The position numbers and the translations under genes were made by a program. This document shows, piece after piece, positions 61,161 through 64,000 of a stretch of 64,000 nt of DNA (the stretch's first letter is position 1; each line of letters starts with the position of its first letter). Under the pieces are notes generated by a model. That model searched no databases and was not told the origin of the DNA. It saw nothing but the letters and a program-made list of their open reading frames with translations. The DNA is from Candidatus Aegiribacteria sp. MLS_C (GTDB lineage Bacteria; Fermentibacterota; Fermentibacteria; Fermentibacterales; JCC-6), in contig LQBI01000031.1 of assembly GCA_002030045.1 (NCBI GenBank), positions 124,001-188,000 on the forward strand, written 5' to 3'.

Positions 61161-61388
61161 TCAGACATCCTTTACGGCGAAAGGCTCCCCTGCCTGTTCA
61201 TCATCGGCTTTCCTCACCCTGGATATGCTCAGCCTGCCGTCGTTGAACAGCACCCAGCGGACCCTGTCGCCGTCGAGGATACCCAGTTTGTCGACTATGT
61301 CCTTGGGAATGGTCAGCCGCCGCCTGCTGTTCCTTATGGTCACAGATGTCTCTCCGACGAATGCGACTTCGTTCAGGTCGATCTGCAT
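61161..61388 (-). CDS. AbrB/SpoVT-type DNA-binding protein
   Basis: 75 residues. The swapped-hairpin AbrB domain is in the middle: SRRRLTIPKDIVDKLGILDGDRVRWVL. Such proteins are transition-state regulators or antitoxins; no toxin gene is adjacent. It lies directly before the TauE/SafE gene (stop within 9 nt of the earliest possible permease start), so it may regulate that permease. The divergent region 61389-61572 separates it from the next gene. Confidence 0.88.
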   Translation of the reverse strand: MQIDLNEVAFVGETSVTIRNSRRRLTIPKDIVDKLGILDGDRVRWVLFNDGRLSISRVRKADDEQAGEPFAVKDV

Positions 61389-61572
61389 TCGGACCTCCCG
61401 ATAATGAGTTTGGAGTAATTCCTAAATATATTGGTATGGTACTCATGCCCGAAACCACCGTCCATGTCTTCGGAACAGCCGTCCGGCATAACTCCCGCAG
61501 GGGATTGCGAATATATTCTTCCATCGATGGGATAACGATCAGCTCAGACGTTCCCGTTCCCGGGAGGCATGC

Positions 61573-64000
61573 ATGCAGGACAGGAGACTGGACGAAGTCG
61601 TGGGCCGGAGGGGCGATGAGACGGTTCCCTTCTACTCACTCATGTCCAGGAGGATCAGGAACGTGCTCCTCGTGTCCAGCCTGTACGATTCCTACACCCT
61701 GGAGGAGGACGGAAGGTTCACAGAGGTCCTGTTCTCGGAGTACCTGAGCCTCAATCTGAGGTACGCCCCGCGCATAGTCAGGGTATCAACCGGCGAGGAG
61801 GCCCTCGAGAGACTGGGAACAGAGGACTTCGACCTGGTCATCTCAATGCTGAACATCGGTTCGATGCATTTCGACCAGCTTGGAAAGGCCATCAAGGAAA
61901 GGGTTCCGGGACTTCCCTTCGTTGTCCTTGCCTACACGGGCAGAGACCTGAGGGTATTCGAGGAGAAGGGCAGGCTGGAGAGCGTCGACCAGGTTTTCAT
62001 CTGGCAGGGCGACGTGAGGCTCTTCCTTGCAATAATCAAGTCGGTGGAGGACAGGCTCAACGCTGAACACGATTCCAGCGTGGCCGGGGTCAAATGCATC
62101 ATCCTGGTGGAGGATTCGATACGCTTCTGCTCGTCCTACCTGCCCATGCTCTACACCGAGCTGATGGAGCAGACGCAGATGCTGATGACAGAGGGCGTCA
62201 ACCAGATGCAGAAGCTGATGAGGATGAGGGCGCGGCCCAAGATACTGCACGCGGACGACTACGAGGGCGGTCTCCAGCTCTACAGGTCCTTCAGGGAGAA
62301 CCTTCTGGGCGTCATACTGGACGTGAGGTTCAGGAAGGACGGCGTCGAGTACCCCAGGGCGGGATTCCAGCTGGCGGAGGAGATACGCTCCGGAAGTCCG
62401 GAGTGCCCCATACTGTTCCAGTCCTCCGAGGAGATAAACAGGCAGCTGGCAGCCAGGATCGGGGCAGCATTCATAAACAAGAACTCCCCCACACTGCTGG
62501 CGGACCTCAGGAAGTTCATGCAGGACTACCTGGGTTTCGGTGATTTCGTGTTCAGGAGTCCCGAGGGCGTCGAGGAGGCCAGGGCCGGCGACCTAAGGGA
62601 GATGAGACGGGTGCTGAGGAAGGTATCCGATGCAAGTCTCTTCTACCACGCGGAGAGGAACGATTTCTCCACGTGGCTAATGGCCAGGACGGAGTTCGAC
62701 CTGGCCAACGCGCTGAGACCCCAGAAAGTCGACGATTTCCGCTCCGCCGCGGACCTCAGGGAGTATCTCATTTCCTCGCTCACCCTCTGGATGGAACGTT
62801 CCAGGGCCGGCCAGGTGGAGGAATTCTCCAGGGATACCTTCGACTACTTCACCGAGTTCACCAAGATAGGTCCCGGATCCCTTGGCGGCAAAGGCAGAGG
62901 GCTGGCCTTCGTGAATGCGCTGCTTAACATGTACAGGATAGACCAGGGTTTCGAGGAAGTGTACATTCACGTGCCGCCGACAGCGGTGGTGGCCACCGGT
63001 GTCTTCGACAGCTTCATGGAGAATCCGGGACTTGGCGGGCTGGTATTCGGCGGCATGGGGACTGAGGGGGGTCCCTTCGACAGGGAGTGGGACAGGAGCG
63101 TAGCGGCCGCTTTCCTGGATGCGCCGATGCCTGGCGATGCAGTGGACATGATTCGGACTTTTCTCAAGAAGGTCGACTACCCACTTGCAGTCAGGTCTTC
63201 CAGTCTCCTCGAGGACAGTCCGGCACATCCTTTCGCAGGCATATACAGAACCTACATGCTGCCCAACAACTCTCCGGACATCGAAGTCAGGCTTCTCCAG
63301 CTTCTGAACGCCATCAGGCTGGTCTACGCCTCGACCTTCTACAGAGAGTCGATAGCCTATATGGAGAGCACTCCGAACAGGCTGGAAGAAGAGAAGATGG
63401 CGGTTGTGATACAGCGGGTCGTGGCCAGGAAGCACGGCGAATCCTTCTATCCGAATCTCGCCGGTGTAGCCAAGTCGTACAACTACTACCCCCTGGACGG
63501 CATGGGGGAGGAGAGCGGTGTCGTCTCCGTGGCCCTGGGCCTGGGAAGCACCGTGGTGGACGGCGGCAGGTGCGTAAGGTTCTCGCCTGATTCACCCGGC
63601 AGGCTCTACCAGTTCTCCAGTACCGAAGAGTTCCTGAGGAACTCGCAGAGGGAGTTCCTGGCCCTGGACCTGGCGGGAGGGGCCACGGTGGACCTGGAGG
63701 ACCCCGGGAGGGACGTACACCTCGTTAAACTGGACCTGGAGAGGGCTGAGTCCGACGGGACCCTCCCGCCGGTGGGGTCGGTCTACTCGGCTGAGAACGA
63801 TATGATAATGGACGGCACTTTCCGTCCCGGTGCCAGGCTCATCACCATGGCCGGAGTGCTCAAGGGCGACTACTTCCCGCTGGCGCCTCTGCTACGGAGG
63901 CTTCTCGAAGTCGGGAAACTGGCCTTTTCCGGGGATATTGAACTGGAGTTCGCCGTTAACCTCGGCAACGTCAGAAAGGGAGAAAAACACGAGTTCGGGT
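61573..64000 (+). CDS. receiver-receiver-PEP/pyruvate-binding fusion (3' end off window)
   Basis: At least 809 residues from ATG 61573 (GGGAGG 5 nt upstream). Receiver 1 (about 28-165) is degenerate, with Ser91 where the phospho-Asp should be (LVISMLN). Receiver 2 (about 174-320) keeps acidic Glu180/Asp181, Asp250 in VILDVRF and Lys303. From ~355 a PPDK/PEP-synthase N-terminal ATP-grasp domain follows (KIGPGSLGGKGRGLAFVNALL, seen as PGSLGGKGRGLAF; PLAVRSSSLLEDSPAHPFAG). The phospho-histidine and catalytic parts are not in view. It suggests a phosphotransfer enzyme gated by receiver domains. Confidence 0.85.
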   Translation, partial: MQDRRLDEVVGRRGDETVPFYSLMSRRIRNVLLVSSLYDSYTLEEDGRFTEVLFSEYLSLNLRYAPRIVRVSTGEEALERLGTEDFDLVISMLNIGSMHFDQLGKAIKERVPGLPFVVLAYTGRDLRVFEEKGRLESVDQVFIWQGDVRLFLAIIKSVEDRLNAEHDSSVAGVKCIILVEDSIRFCSSYLPMLYTELMEQTQMLMTEGVNQMQKLMRMRARPKILHADDYEGGLQLYRSFRENLLGVILDVRFRKDGVEYPRAGFQLAEEIRSGSPECPILFQSSEEINRQLAARIGAAFINKNSPTLLADLRKFMQDYLGFGDFVFRSPEGVEEARAGDLREMRRVLRKVSDASLFYHAERNDFSTWLMARTEFDLANALRPQKVDDFRSAADLREYLISSLTLWMERSRAGQVEEFSRDTFDYFTEFTKIGPGSLGGKGRGLAFVNALLNMYRIDQGFEEVYIHVPPTAVVATGVFDSFMENPGLGGLVFGGMGTEGGPFDREWDRSVAAAFLDAPMPGDAVDMIRTFLKKVDYPLAVRSSSLLEDSPAHPFAGIYRTYMLPNNSPDIEVRLLQLLNAIRLVYASTFYRESIAYMESTPNRLEEEKMAVVIQRVVARKHGESFYPNLAGVAKSYNYYPLDGMGEESGVVSVALGLGSTVVDGGRCVRFSPDSPGRLYQFSSTEEFLRNSQREFLALDLAGGATVDLEDPGRDVHLVKLDLERAESDGTLPPVGSVYSAENDMIMDGTFRPGARLITMAGVLKGDYFPLAPLLRRLLEVGKLAFSGDIELEFAVNLGNVRKGEKHEFG

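Overview
GC-rich bacterial chromosome with dense coding on both strands, many 4-bp ATGA/GTGA start-stop overlaps and many short transcription units. I see no rRNA, tRNA, CRISPR array or complete insertion sequence. The secreted proteins, several ending in a Por/FlgD-like C-terminal module of the type IX secretion kind, suggest a member of the Fibrobacteres-Chlorobi-Bacteroidetes superphylum, probably an uncultured candidate phylum such as Fermentibacteria (Hyd24-12). That placement is inference, because no ribosomal marker lies in the window.

Layout. 1-6.5 kb: secreted and lipoproteins (DUF1028, a tandem OB-like lipoprotein, a gingipain-like C25 peptidase), a candidate structured RNA, and a decayed rubredoxin-like remnant. 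6.6-9.4 kb: an AT-rich island, then a promoter and attenuator-like RNA leader ahead of the three-gene homocysteine-from-sulfide cluster (UPF0280, NIL-4Fe-4S protein, COG1900/DUF39). 9.4-15.8 kb: a PPC-repeat lipoprotein, an unknown protein, a thioredoxin-like secreted protein interrupted by an in-frame TGA that looks like selenocysteine, and NifS/NifU. 16-31.4 kb: a CASTOR/POLLUX-like channel, two hybrid histidine kinases, an EamA transporter, a cyclase-like/AAA/TPR regulator and BirA. 31.4-37.5 kb: an eight-gene sulfur/Hdr-like operon (ArsR, DsrE, TusA, MvhD, two HdrA-like flavoproteins, two FrhB/AsrA-like iron-sulfur proteins). 37.5-44.1 kb: a GGDEF protein with a minisatellite at its end, small enzymes, a broken secreted-protein gene and an AT-rich BrnT/BrnA toxin-antitoxin island. 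44.2-50.7 kb: TspO, an SDR/FAD-oxidase/DUF523-DUF1722/esterase run and PstS behind a three-repeat Pho-box-like site. 50.7-64 kb: secreted beta-helix and beta-propeller proteins, an FecBCD-type ABC transporter, a YyaL-type protein, TauE/SafE with an AbrB-type regulator, and a receiver-receiver-PEP-synthase-like fusion cut by the window end.

How genes fit together. Sulfur chemistry is the recurring theme: sulfide incorporation into homocysteine, cysteine desulfurase with an Fe-S scaffold, TusA/DsrE carriers coupled to an Hdr-like electron-transfer module, and a TauE/SafE permease. The most striking single item is the candidate selenoprotein at 12520-13518. Its TGA replaces the first Cys of a CxxC motif and is followed 19 nt later by a 7-bp hairpin with a GGUC loop, fitting the bacterial SECIS pattern. 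The sel genes themselves are not in this window.
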